From Dehalococcoidia bacterium (GTDB taxonomy: Bacteria > Chloroflexota > Dehalococcoidia > Tepidiformales > Tepidiformaceae), in the NCBI GenBank assembly GCA_020853755.1, contig JADYYG010000034.1:1-64000 (forward strand): 64,000 nucleotides of DNA. The letters run 5' to 3'. The notes beneath the pieces were generated by a model. The model was not told where the DNA came from, made no database searches, and worked only from the letters and a program-made list of their open reading frames with translations. The translations under genes were made by a program, and so were the position numbers. This document shows positions 15,788-23,256 of the stretch, piece after piece (positions within the stretch are counted from its first letter, which is position 1; every line of letters starts with the position of its first letter).

Positions 15788-16503
15788 CGGCGTCTCACCC
15801 GGAGCATCTTCCGAGGCGTCGCACTGTACCCCCATGCCAGCCCGGCCACCACGCGTGAAATGCCCACGTCACGAAGCGAAGGGTACGGCCGCATGTGGGC
15901 TTGCGTCGTCCCCGAATGGATGGCTTCGCGTAAATGTTCGGCAGTTGAGCCTGCGAACAGTGTCCAGCCCGTCCCAACGTGCGGCAGGTGGTGGGCGTCC
16001 GACCCGCCGGTGACGGGCAACTTCCAGTGCGCTTCATTCCGGCTGGCGGCCCGCGCTCGGGTCCTCAAGGCGGCCGGGCTCGGGTTGGCCAATTCGATAG
16101 CGTCGAGGCGCTGTCCGTCTGATTCGGCCAGCCGGTCGAGCGTGCGCGCGCTAATCGAGCGTGTCAGCCAGCTCATCGGATGGGGAGCGATGGCAAGTCC
16201 CCCCTGGGCGTGGATCGCTTCGAGCGTGGCTTCGATGCCGCGAAAACTCGGCGGCGTGCGTTCGATGTACAGGGCGAGGAGGTGCCCCTGCATGGTCGTT
16301 ATCTCCGCGCCGGGCACGACTTCGAACCGGTAGCCGCGCTGGGCGGCAAGCTCCCGCGCTTCGAGGCCGCCACGCACATCCTCGTGGTCGGTGATGGCGA
16401 CAAGGTCGAGGTCAGTGCGATGCTCGATGTAATCGAGTACCTGGCTGACCGAAGCCATCCCGTCGGAAACGCGGGTATGGATGTGGAGGTCTGCCTTACC
16501 CAC
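15784..16503 (-). CDS. PHP-domain phosphoesterase
   Basis: 239 residues. It has the PHP metal motifs in order: HIH with DLHIHTRVSDG near the N-terminus, ITDHED, an HP motif (IAPHPMSW) and GGSDAHH near the C-terminus. Such proteins hydrolyse phosphoesters. The GTG at 16501-16503 is chosen because DLHIH must be N-terminal; it overlaps the end of the upstream acyltransferase by 8 bases. Its place inside the lipid operon suggests action on a lipid head-group phosphate or an intermediate, but this is inference. Confidence 0.8.
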   Translation of the reverse strand: MGKADLHIHTRVSDGMASVSQVLDYIEHRTDLDLVAITDHEDVRGGLEARELAAQRGYRFEVVPGAEITTMQGHLLALYIERTPPSFRGIEATLEAIHAQGGLAIAPHPMSWLTRSISARTLDRLAESDGQRLDAIELANPSPAALRTRARAASRNEAHWKLPVTGGSDAHHLPHVGTGWTLFAGSTAEHLREAIHSGTTQAHMRPYPSLRDVGISRVVAGLAWGYSATPRKMLRVRRR

Positions 16504-17365
16504 AGGCGTGCACCCGCCAGAAGTCCTCGGTGAACGCCCACTGGCCGGGGTCTCGCCGGAGGTGCGTTTCGAGCAGGCCGGCGAACCGTTCGACGGCGGC
16601 GAGGATGTCAGCTTCCTCGTCGTCCGTTTGGTCGACGCGGAAGGGCTCTTCGACGAAGAGGCGGAAGCGGTCATCTTCGATGCGTGCGGTGAAGACCGGG
16701 AGCACGAGCGCCCGAGACCTGCGGGCAATCTCCCACGGCCCGCGGGGCAGCCGGACCATTCGCCCGCAGAGGTCGACGCAGAGGCCGTTGCCCTGGATGT
16801 CGCGGTCGCCCATGAAACCGACGAGGCCGCCCTCCTGGAGCGTTGCCAGGCAGGCGCGGATGCCCTGGAAGCTCGTCTCGTAGAACCGTCCGCCGGCAGA
16901 CGATCGAAGCCGGATGAGGTAGCGCGACCACGCCCGCGGCCGCTGTGCTTCGACGAGAGCCACGAAAGGGCGGCCACGGAAGGTGAGCGCCTGGATGGCC
17001 AGTTCTGCGTTGCCGCTGTGCGCGCTCATCGCGATGACGGGGCCCGGCTCCTTCAGCACGGCCAGCCGGTCGCCATTTACCAGTTCCAGGTGGTCTGCTT
17101 CGAACCGCTCCATCAGCCGTTCGGGGATGGTGCAGAGGTCGACGAAATAGCGTGCGATGTTCTGGCTGACGGCGAGTGCGGCGGCTTCGGCGGCCTTCCG
17201 GTCGCCGCCGGTCAACGGCAGCATGTTGCGAACCAGTCGGCGGGCCATCCCACGGTGGAGCGTGAACGCGAGCCAGCCAGCCCACGGGGCAATCCGGTAG
17301 AACGGCCCCGGGAACCTCCCGGCGAAGGGCTGAATGAGCCGTACGAACCAGAGCCGGACGCTCAT
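16496..17365 (-). CDS. Lysophospholipid-type acyltransferase (LpxL/PatA family), second copy
   Basis: 289 residues. The family motif HxxxxE is present as HSGNAE, followed by GDRDIQGNG and LPRGPWEIARRS, as in LpxL/HtrB and the mycobacterial PIM acyltransferase PatA. These enzymes acylate sugar hydroxyls of membrane glycolipids on the inner face. The ATG at 17363-17365 overlaps the stop of the upstream acyltransferase (ATGA). Identity with the neighbour is low, so the pair is an old duplication or two separate recruits with different acceptor positions. Confidence 0.8.
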   Translation of the reverse strand: MSVRLWFVRLIQPFAGRFPGPFYRIAPWAGWLAFTLHRGMARRLVRNMLPLTGGDRKAAEAAALAVSQNIARYFVDLCTIPERLMERFEADHLELVNGDRLAVLKEPGPVIAMSAHSGNAELAIQALTFRGRPFVALVEAQRPRAWSRYLIRLRSSAGGRFYETSFQGIRACLATLQEGGLVGFMGDRDIQGNGLCVDLCGRMVRLPRGPWEIARRSRALVLPVFTARIEDDRFRLFVEEPFRVDQTDDEEADILAAVERFAGLLETHLRRDPGQWAFTEDFWRVHACG

Positions 17366-18261
17366 GGCGCGACCCCCGCGGACCACATTGGCCGGAACAT
17401 GTACCACTGGTCCGGGTACTGCCGAATGAACCGCTCGTGGGCGTGCATGATGGCCTGGGTGAGGTTGCGGATGTCCGCCTCGGCGTCGCCGGTTGCGGCG
17501 GTTTCGATGCCGAAGTCACAGAGCGTCGTAACAGCCGGGCGATGGGGATCGATGCGTGCGAACGCCGTGGGTATCACCTTCGCACCCGTTCGCAGAGCGA
17601 GGCGTGCGGGTCCAGCCGGCACGTCGACCTGCTCCCCGAAGAAGGAGACCCGGACACCGTCACCGGGGGTTGACCGATCGATCAGCAGAGCGAGCAGGCC
17701 GTTCTGCTTAAGCGCGCGGATGAGGGACGGTCCGGCCTTCTCCATCTTCACGATCGTCATCCCGAGGCGAGTCCTCGCGCCCATCACCATTGCGTCGAGC
17801 CGCGGGTCGGCGAATGTCTCAGCGACGACGGTCAGGGGGTAGCCGTGAGCGGCTGCAGCGCCCGCGCCGAGGTCCCAGTTTCCGAAGTGCATGCAGACAA
17901 TGACCGCGCCCTTGCCGCACTCGAGGCTCTGCGAAAGCGCTTCGAACTGGGCTTCGCCCTCCACTTCCGCGATCAGTTCTCCGGGCGGGATAGACGGGAA
18001 GCGGATGAAGTCCGCGAGGTACTTGCAGTAGTTCACGAGGGAGCGCCTCGCGACCCGGTCGCGCTCTTTGCGCGAGACGCCGGGGAGCGCGCGCCAGTAG
18101 TTGGCCCGCATGGCCCTGCGCGCCCGGGGCCAGCAATAGTACGCGCCACTGCCGAGCGCCCAGGCAACGGCATAACTCACGCGCAACGGCAGCCGCCGGA
18201 TGACCGCCGAGGCGACCCTCCACGCAAAGTACTGGACGCTGCTGCCGAGGTTCCGCACCAC
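17362..18261 (-). CDS. Lysophospholipid-type acyltransferase (LpxL/PatA family), first copy
   Basis: 299 residues. An N-terminal hydrophobic region (about 10-45) is followed by the HxxxxD motif in MHFGNWDLG, then IDRSTPGDGV and VPAGPARLALRTGAKV, all standard for LpxL-type acyltransferases. It is the first gene of the operon that ends with the CDP-alcohol phosphatidyltransferase. It starts with GTG at 18259-18261; TAAGAT lies 6 bases upstream on the minus strand and no ribosome site is visible, so the operon mRNA may be leaderless. Confidence 0.82.
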   Translation of the reverse strand: MVRNLGSSVQYFAWRVASAVIRRLPLRVSYAVAWALGSGAYYCWPRARRAMRANYWRALPGVSRKERDRVARRSLVNYCKYLADFIRFPSIPPGELIAEVEGEAQFEALSQSLECGKGAVIVCMHFGNWDLGAGAAAAHGYPLTVVAETFADPRLDAMVMGARTRLGMTIVKMEKAGPSLIRALKQNGLLALLIDRSTPGDGVRVSFFGEQVDVPAGPARLALRTGAKVIPTAFARIDPHRPAVTTLCDFGIETAATGDAEADIRNLTQAIMHAHERFIRQYPDQWYMFRPMWSAGVAP

Positions 18262-18267
18262 GTGCCC

Positions 18268-18273
18268 ATCTTA
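18268..18273 (-). promoter_or_regulatory. -10 element (TAAGAT) of the lipid operon
   Basis: TAAGAT on the minus strand lies 6 bases before the GTG start of the first acyltransferase, matching the leaderless arrangement seen at several other genes of the window. Confidence 0.4.
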
Positions 18274-18321
18274 TCGGCGGGCGCAGTTGTGGGATGGGGC
18301 AGGCGCTTGCCGGCCGTCCCG

Positions 18322-18327
18322 TACAAT
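18322..18327 (+). promoter_or_regulatory. -10 element (TACAAT) of the crotonase gene, leaderless type
   Basis: TACAAT is followed by 7 bases and the ATG at 18335. No Shine-Dalgarno sequence lies between, so transcription should start at or beside the initiation codon. Confidence 0.45.
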
Positions 18328-18334
18328 CGCCGGC

Positions 18335-19150
18335 ATGGAATTGAAAGCCACGGCCTACGCCGTCGAAAACAGGGTCGCCACGATCACCCTTAACCGGCCC
18401 CACCGGCTGAACGCATGGACCGGCCGGATGCACACCGAGTACCGCTGGTGCCTGGAGCAGGCTGAGGCGAACAGCGAGGTGCGCTGCATCGTCGTGACCG
18501 GGGCTGGCCGTGGCTTCTGCGCCGGCGCCGACTCGCAAGCGCTCGATGGCCACCTGGAGAAGGGCGGGTACGACTCCGGCACGCGCGCGGATGAACTGGC
18601 GACGCCGGGGTATGGCGTGCGGCCTGAGTTCGACACCGACTTCGCCTATCACTTCGGTCTTTCGAAGCCGGTCATCGCCGCCGTCAACGGACCGGCCGCG
18701 GGTGTTGGTCTCGTGCTGGCCTGCTACGCCGACATCCGGTTCGCCGTTCCCGGGGCGAAGTTCACGACCGCGCACGGACGGCTTGGCCTCCCGGCTGAGT
18801 TTGGCCTGTCGTGGCTGCTGCCGCGGCTTATCGGCCTCTCTCGCGCGCAGGAACTGCTCCTCTCGAGCCGGGTGTTCCTCTCGGATGAGGCGGCTGAGAT
18901 GGGCCTCGTGCACCGCCTCGTCGAGCCCGAGCGTCTGCTCCCCGAGGTGTACGCGTACGCCCGGGCGTTCACGCACACGCTCGCGCCGTCCTCGCTGCGC
19001 GTCACGCGCCAGCAGGTCTATACGGACCTCCATCGCGACGTCGGTTCAGCAGTGGCGGAAAGCCAGACCCTGCTGAACCGGATGACCACGTCCCAGGACT
19101 ACCGCGAAGGTGTCCGGGCGCTCATCGAAAAGCGCGAGCCGAACTTCTGA
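18335..19150 (+). CDS. Enoyl-CoA hydratase/isomerase (crotonase) family protein
   Basis: 271 residues. Crotonase fold motifs are clear: ITLNRPHRLNAW, the oxyanion-hole segment GRGFCAGAD and the second one AAVNGPAAGVGLVLACY. Where hydratases carry PE followed by GxxPGAGG, this protein reads HGRLGLPAEFGLSWLLPRL, so the catalytic glutamates of true hydratases are not clearly kept and another crotonase reaction is possible. The ATG at 18335 is favoured over upstream in-frame starts because the -10 box lies at 18322. Stand-alone gene. Confidence 0.82.
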   Translation: MELKATAYAVENRVATITLNRPHRLNAWTGRMHTEYRWCLEQAEANSEVRCIVVTGAGRGFCAGADSQALDGHLEKGGYDSGTRADELATPGYGVRPEFDTDFAYHFGLSKPVIAAVNGPAAGVGLVLACYADIRFAVPGAKFTTAHGRLGLPAEFGLSWLLPRLIGLSRAQELLLSSRVFLSDEAAEMGLVHRLVEPERLLPEVYAYARAFTHTLAPSSLRVTRQQVYTDLHRDVGSAVAESQTLLNRMTTSQDYREGVRALIEKREPNF

Positions 19151-19165
19151 CAGCCCGGAAGTACC

Positions 19166-20338
19166 CTATGCCAGGACCTGCGCAGCGAGGCTGCTGATTG
19201 CGACCCCGCGGCGGCCCTGCGTGAGGTCGTCGACGAATCCGTCGGTCGTGTACCCCACGGAGATGCCGGTCTCGGGGTCGCCCCAGCCAATCTGGCCGCC
19301 GGCGCCGCCGTGCCCGAACGCCCGCGGTGACGCTGAACGCCCGAACCCGCGCTGGAACCCAAGCCCGTCATCACCGGCCACCACAACCGTGAGGGCGCGG
19401 TTCACGGGCTGGTTGAAGATGAGGTCACGGTGGATGTCCGTGGTGCGAACCCTCGTCGCCCACTCGATCGTCTCGGCCTTCATGATGCGTGTGCCGTTCG
19501 CAGTCACGCCGCCGTTGACGAGCGGCTGATAGAACATCGCGAGTTGCGCGGCGCCAGCGATGCCGCCGCCGCCTGGCACCCCGACCGCCCGGATTTCGGG
19601 ACGATTGAACGACGTAATGGCGTCCGGCGTGACTTCGCCCCAGCCGCCGGGCGGCGGGGTTGGCGGGACGAGGTAGCGGACATCGGCGACCTGGCCGTTC
19701 TTGTCCGCCGGGAGGCCCAGGTGGAAGTCGCTCAGGCCCATTGGCCCGAGGATCCGGTCGCGCACGTACTGTCGGAAGTCCCGGCCGGTGCGCCGTTCGA
19801 TGAGTTCGGCAATGACCCAGTGCGCGCTGGTAGCGTGGTATTCGAACTTCGTCCCGGGCTCCCAGTTAAGCCGCCACCCGGCGAACCGTGCGAGCCGCTT
19901 CTCGCGGTCATCCCAGTCCAGCGGGTTGAACGGCGCCAGGGGGAAACCGCCGATGTGGAGCATCACCTGTTCGACCGTGATCTGGTCTTTCCCGTTCGCG
20001 CCGAACTCGGGGATGATGTCCGCTACCCGCTCCTCGATCTTGAGGAGGCCGTCTTCGCAGACGGTCCAGGCCGCGGCGCCCACGACTGCCTTGGTGGAAC
20101 TGAAGATGGCGTAGAGGGTGCTGTTCGTCGCCGGGACCTCGGCTTCGGCGCCATTGTGCCGAACCGTGCCGAAGGTTCGAACGCCGGCCAGTTGGCCGTG
20201 GCGCGCCACCGCAACCTGTGCGCTCTTCAGCGTTCCATCGTCGACGTCGCGTTTGGCGCGGGCATAGAGCGCCTCCAGCTTTTCGGAGTCGATGCCGAGG
20301 TCTTCCGGTTTGGCCGCCACCATCTCAGCTGTGGGCAT
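19166..20338 (-). CDS. Serine hydrolase, beta-lactamase class C / esterase family
   Basis: 390 residues. The nucleophile motif SxxK is SSTK (in YAIFSSTKAV), the tyrosine motif is YHA (EYHATSAHW) and the third motif is HGG near the C-terminus (GHGGAGGQIGW). These proteins include esterases, peptidases and beta-lactamases. No signal peptide, so it is probably a cytoplasmic esterase rather than a secreted beta-lactamase. The ATG at 20336-20338 is chosen because GGAGG lies 8 bases upstream; longer in-frame readings run through the tRNA gene. Confidence 0.85.
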   Translation of the reverse strand: MPTAEMVAAKPEDLGIDSEKLEALYARAKRDVDDGTLKSAQVAVARHGQLAGVRTFGTVRHNGAEAEVPATNSTLYAIFSSTKAVVGAAAWTVCEDGLLKIEERVADIIPEFGANGKDQITVEQVMLHIGGFPLAPFNPLDWDDREKRLARFAGWRLNWEPGTKFEYHATSAHWVIAELIERRTGRDFRQYVRDRILGPMGLSDFHLGLPADKNGQVADVRYLVPPTPPPGGWGEVTPDAITSFNRPEIRAVGVPGGGGIAGAAQLAMFYQPLVNGGVTANGTRIMKAETIEWATRVRTTDIHRDLIFNQPVNRALTVVVAGDDGLGFQRGFGRSASPRAFGHGGAGGQIGWGDPETGISVGYTTDGFVDDLTQGRRGVAISSLAAQVLA

Positions 20339-20432
20339 GAACAGTTCCTCCGGGGTTGTCTTCGGGCGAAACATACGCGGCTCTCGCCTGCGGCGAAAAC
20401 CGGTGCGTCCCGGCCGCTGCCGGCAGGGCGGG

Positions 20433-20438
20433 TACAAT
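20433..20438 (+). promoter_or_regulatory. -10 element (TACAAT) of the tRNA-Arg gene
   Basis: TACAAT lies 8 bases before the first base of the tRNA. No good -35 hexamer is seen in the GC-rich sequence upstream. Confidence 0.35.
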
Positions 20439-20446
20439 GGGGCCAC

Positions 20447-20522
20447 GCCTCCGTAGCTCAGGGGATAGAGCAGCCGCCTTCTAACCGGCTGGTCGAAGGT
20501 TCGAGTCCTTCCGGGGGCGCCA
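20447..20522 (+). tRNA. tRNA-Arg (anticodon TCT)
   Basis: 76 bases including an encoded CCA. The acceptor stem is GCCTCCG with CGGGGGC (one T-G pair), the D-arm GCTC/GAGC, the anticodon loop CTTCTAA and the T-arm GAAGG-TTCGAGT-CCTTC. The anticodon stem is GCCGC/CCGGC, which leaves a C31-C39 mismatch next to the loop. This unusual pair may be real or a sequencing error. Confidence 0.9.
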
Positions 20523-20590
20523 ATCGAAGAGCATTCGGCGCGGGCTGGCGTGCACCTCGCCGAGCCGGAACCTTTACACTCCACCCCACA

Positions 20591-21571
20591 ATGAAGATCT
20601 CCGAGTCTGTCCGCGCCGTCCTCGTCGCCGATGAAAATCCGATGCACCCGGATTTCACCGGCATCTACCTCGTCGGCAAGAAGGGGCGCCAGTCCCTCAC
20701 CATCGATTCCGGCGAAGCGCTCGACCGCTATCAGTGGTTCCTCCGCGGCTACCTTGCAGCCGTCGAGCAGGAAGAAATCGCAATCGCCACCATCACCCAT
20801 CACCACTCGGACCACTCGGGCAACCTGAAGTGGGCGAAAGAGTTCCTCAAGGCCGACATCACGATCCCGGCAAACGGCCGCTCGCTGCTGAAGGGCCGCA
20901 TTCCCACGAAGGTGGACACCCTGAAGGACGGGGACGTCATCGACCTCGACGGGGGCGTCCGCGTCCAGGTCCTCGCCACCCCGGGCCATAGTGTCGATTC
21001 GCTCTGCTTTTACATCGAGGAGGAGGGCGTCCTCTTTTCGGGCGATACGCTCCTTGGCAGTTCGACCACCACCGTGAGCGACCTCGCCGCGTACCGGAGG
21101 TCGCTCAAGCGCCTGCTGGAGCTCCCGAACCTGAAGGTGATGTGTCCCGGCCACGGCAAGATCATCAATGACCCGCGCGAGCGCCTGCAGATGTACATCA
21201 AGCACCGCGACATGCGCGAACAGCAGATCCTCAAGGCGCTCGAAGGCGGGGGAGCGATCAGCAGCTGGGACATCATGCTCCAGCTCTACCCCGACATCGA
21301 TAAGCGGTTGCGGCGAGCAGCCGACAGCAATGTCCGCTCTCACCTGAAGCAGCTCGCCGATGAGGGCCGGGTGAAGTTGTACGAGGGGAAGCCGCGACGG
21401 CCGAAATCAGCGGCCCGGGTGCAGCAGGACGTTGAACACGTCCGGCAGCGGGACCTGGCCATCAAGCATGGCCGCAAGCTCGAAGCCGAGCGCAGCCGGG
21501 CCGAAGTCCGTGCCCAGGAGAACCCGCCGACGGGCGAGTGGAAAGAGCCGCCACGGTTCGAACTGCTCTGA
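20591..21571 (+). CDS. Metallo-beta-lactamase-fold hydrolase (LACTB2-like)
   Basis: 326 residues. The zinc motif HxHxDH appears as THHHSDHSG; VLATPGHSVDSLCFY, LFSGDTLLGSS and CPGHGKII supply the later metal ligands. The C-terminal third is a winged-helix-like region (IKHRDMREQQILKAL and later SHLKQLADEGRV), as in LACTB2-type nucleases and related hydrolases, ending in a basic tail. The start at 20591 follows a TACACT box by 10 bases. It begins about 70 bases after tRNA-Arg and could be expressed separately. Confidence 0.8.
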   Translation: MKISESVRAVLVADENPMHPDFTGIYLVGKKGRQSLTIDSGEALDRYQWFLRGYLAAVEQEEIAIATITHHHSDHSGNLKWAKEFLKADITIPANGRSLLKGRIPTKVDTLKDGDVIDLDGGVRVQVLATPGHSVDSLCFYIEEEGVLFSGDTLLGSSTTTVSDLAAYRRSLKRLLELPNLKVMCPGHGKIINDPRERLQMYIKHRDMREQQILKALEGGGAISSWDIMLQLYPDIDKRLRRAADSNVRSHLKQLADEGRVKLYEGKPRRPKSAARVQQDVEHVRQRDLAIKHGRKLEAERSRAEVRAQENPPTGEWKEPPRFELL

Positions 21572-21580
21572 CGACGCAGG

Positions 21581-22021
21581 TCAGGTCTGCTGGCCGGTGA
21601 TGTACTCGGTCATGTGCCGGATCTGGTCTTCCTGGTGGAGCGTGATCCAGCGCATGAGGTCGCCGATCGAGATCATGCCGATGAGCTGGCCGCCTTCGAC
21701 GACCGGCAGGTGGCGCATCCGGCGCTCGGTCATCAGCGCCATGACTTCCTCCACCCGGTCGGTTGGCGCAATTGCGACGATATTCCGGGTCATCACACTG
21801 CTCACGCGGGTCATCGCCGGGTCTTTGTCTGCATCGACTACCCGGCGAAGGACGTCACGCTCGGTGAACATGCCGATCGGGTGGCCGGACTCAGTCACAA
21901 CGAGCGCTCCGATGCCCTTCTCGTTCATCTCCCGGACCGCCTGGGAGACGGTGACTCCCTTGCCGATTGTGTAGACCTGGCGCCCCTTTTCGGCGAGGAC
22001 GCTGCTGACGAAGCCAAACAC
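21581..22021 (-). CDS. Protein with paired CBS domains
   Basis: 146 residues made of two CBS units: VYTIGKGVTVSQAVREMNEK with GIGALVVTESGHPIGMFTERD, and IVAIAPTDRVEEVMALMTER with MRHLPVVEGGQLIGMISIGD. Paired CBS modules bind adenosyl ligands (AMP, ATP, SAM) and regulate partners; here there is no attached enzyme. The GTG at 22019-22021 is chosen because GGAGG lies 6 bases upstream; an ATG 24 bases earlier has no ribosome site. Partner unknown. Confidence 0.85.
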   Translation of the reverse strand: MFGFVSSVLAEKGRQVYTIGKGVTVSQAVREMNEKGIGALVVTESGHPIGMFTERDVLRRVVDADKDPAMTRVSSVMTRNIVAIAPTDRVEEVMALMTERRMRHLPVVEGGQLIGMISIGDLMRWITLHQEDQIRHMTEYITGQQT

Positions 22022-22113
22022 GCAACACCTCCGAATGCTGGTCATCCCAAGTATAGAGAGGTGTCAAGAGGGTCATCTGTGGTTCGGTGGAGGAAGCCGC
22101 GGGTGCTGGCGAA

Positions 22114-22593
22114 CTACGGCCGGCGCTGGATCTTTTTGTTGTCCCAGGTGACCGTGCGTGATGGCTCGAAGACCACCCAGCGCCAATGCCGGCCGCGTGC
22201 AGTTGATTCGTTCCTGCGCGGCTCGGCCGGTTCGCCGTGGCCGCCGGCGTACTTTCGGCCCATCTGCAGGCGGACCTTCTCGAGGTCCGGGTCGGCCGCC
22301 TCGGCCGCGGCGTCTTCGAGGACGGTTGCCCGGCCCTGGAACATCGCGCCCTGCAGTTCGGGGAACTGTTCGTTCCGGTCGACGAGCACGGTGCAGGCCT
22401 GGTTGCGCCGCAGGTTCACCACCTTCTGCCCGCGGCAATAGAAGTAGACCTTGCCTCCGGCCCAGCCGAACCAGAGCGGGGTCAGGTTGATGCGCGTTCC
22501 CGGACCGATGCTGGCCACGCGCATGTTCCAACTGGAGAGCATCAGTTCATCGAGTTGTTCGGGGGTGAGTGCCAGTTCGGCTGGGATGGGCAT
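22114..22593 (-). CDS. Pyridoxamine-5'-phosphate-oxidase-fold (PPOX) flavin/F420 protein
   Basis: 159 residues with the split-barrel PPOX pattern: MRVASIGPGTRINLTPLWF, VYFYCRGQKVVNLRRNQ, ACTVLVDRN and a terminal WRWVVFEPSRTVTW. This family binds FMN or coenzyme F420 and reduces small substrates. The length and the missing C-terminal PNPOx dimerisation motif argue against true PdxH. The ATG is at 22591-22593. Substrate and cofactor cannot be decided from sequence. Confidence 0.75.
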   Translation of the reverse strand: MPIPAELALTPEQLDELMLSSWNMRVASIGPGTRINLTPLWFGWAGGKVYFYCRGQKVVNLRRNQACTVLVDRNEQFPELQGAMFQGRATVLEDAAAEAADPDLEKVRLQMGRKYAGGHGEPAEPRRNESTARGRHWRWVVFEPSRTVTWDNKKIQRRP

Positions 22594-22649
22594 AGGAGAC
22601 GCCTCGAACGGTAGCTGTGGGGATGATACGATAGCCGCCTTGCACCCGG

Positions 22650-22723
22650 GCGGGTGTGGTTCAATGGCAGAATGCGACCTTCCCAAGGTTGAGACGAGGG
22701 TTCGATTCCCTTCGCCCGCTCCA
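22650..22723 (+). tRNA. tRNA-Gly (anticodon CCC)
   Basis: 74 bases including CCA. The acceptor stem is GCGGGTG with CGCCCGC, the D-arm contains GTTCAATGGCAGAAT, the anticodon loop is TTCCCAA and the T-arm is GAGGG-TTCGATT-CCCTT. All arms pair as expected for a bacterial glycine tRNA reading GGG. Confidence 0.92.
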
Positions 22724-22740
22724 ACGCTCCCGGCCTCCGT

Positions 22741-23112
22741 CTACGCCATCGCGCGTGTGTACGTCGCCAGGTCGAAGTAGTCCCGCCAGGTCCGGATTTT
22801 CCCGTTCTCCATCTCGAACACGCCGACGCATGGCAGGTCAACGTGCTTGCCGTTCGAGTCGGTGCGGTCCAGGCGCTCTGCGAACACGACATCGCCGTTC
22901 CCGGCGATATTGAGCAGGTCCCAATCGGTCTTCTGCCAGCTGCTGAGGAAGCGCTGGATGGTGGCGCGCACAGCTTCCGTCCCAACGGCCGGCGGGCCGG
23001 GCATGTTGTGGTACGTCGGAGAGCCGGTGAAGTACGCCATCATGCGATCTGTATCGAGATGCGAGAAGTCGGCGCAGAACGCGCGAATGACGGCGATATT
23101 GTCGGTACTCAC
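22741..23112 (-). CDS. Limonene-1,2-epoxide-hydrolase-like / NTF2-fold protein
   Basis: 123 residues of the cystatin-like NTF2 fold. The epoxide-hydrolase residues appear in order: TYHNM (Tyr and Asn), AERLD (Arg-x-Asp) and TWRDYFD (second Asp), matching the Asp-Arg-Asp triad of limonene epoxide hydrolase. It would therefore hydrate an epoxide, but the natural substrate is unknown. The GTG at 23110-23112 has GGAGG upstream. SnoaL-like proteins without activity are the alternative. Confidence 0.7.
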   Translation of the reverse strand: MSTDNIAVIRAFCADFSHLDTDRMMAYFTGSPTYHNMPGPPAVGTEAVRATIQRFLSSWQKTDWDLLNIAGNGDVVFAERLDRTDSNGKHVDLPCVGVFEMENGKIRTWRDYFDLATYTRAMA

Positions 23113-23190
23113 TGGCGGCCTCCGAGGTTGGGGCCGCGATTCTAGCACGCGGTGATGCGGCGGTGACGATGGCCGCCAAGGGGACGCAGA

Positions 23191-23220
23191 AAGCCCGCTG
23201 ATGGCCAGATCAGCGGGCTT
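23191..23220 (-). terminator. Rho-independent terminator
   Basis: A perfect 11-bp inverted repeat (AAGCCCGCTGA / TCAGCGGGCTT) with an 8-base loop; the minus strand continues TTTCTG. It lies just after the GGDEF-like gene at 23257-24057. Confidence 0.75.
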
Positions 23221-23256
23221 CGATTCCTACCAGGATGTGGTGGGAAGTGAGTGAGT

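Noticed and set aside
19430-21571. A 713-residue plus-strand frame over the serine hydrolase antisense, tRNA-Arg and the MBL gene
   Set aside because: It reads through a tRNA and only its end matches a family. The real gene starts at 20591.
22040-22075. TTGACA and TATACT upstream of the CBS gene (minus strand)
   Set aside because: They are separated by only about 6 bases, so they cannot form one sigma-70 promoter; TATACT alone may be a -10 box.
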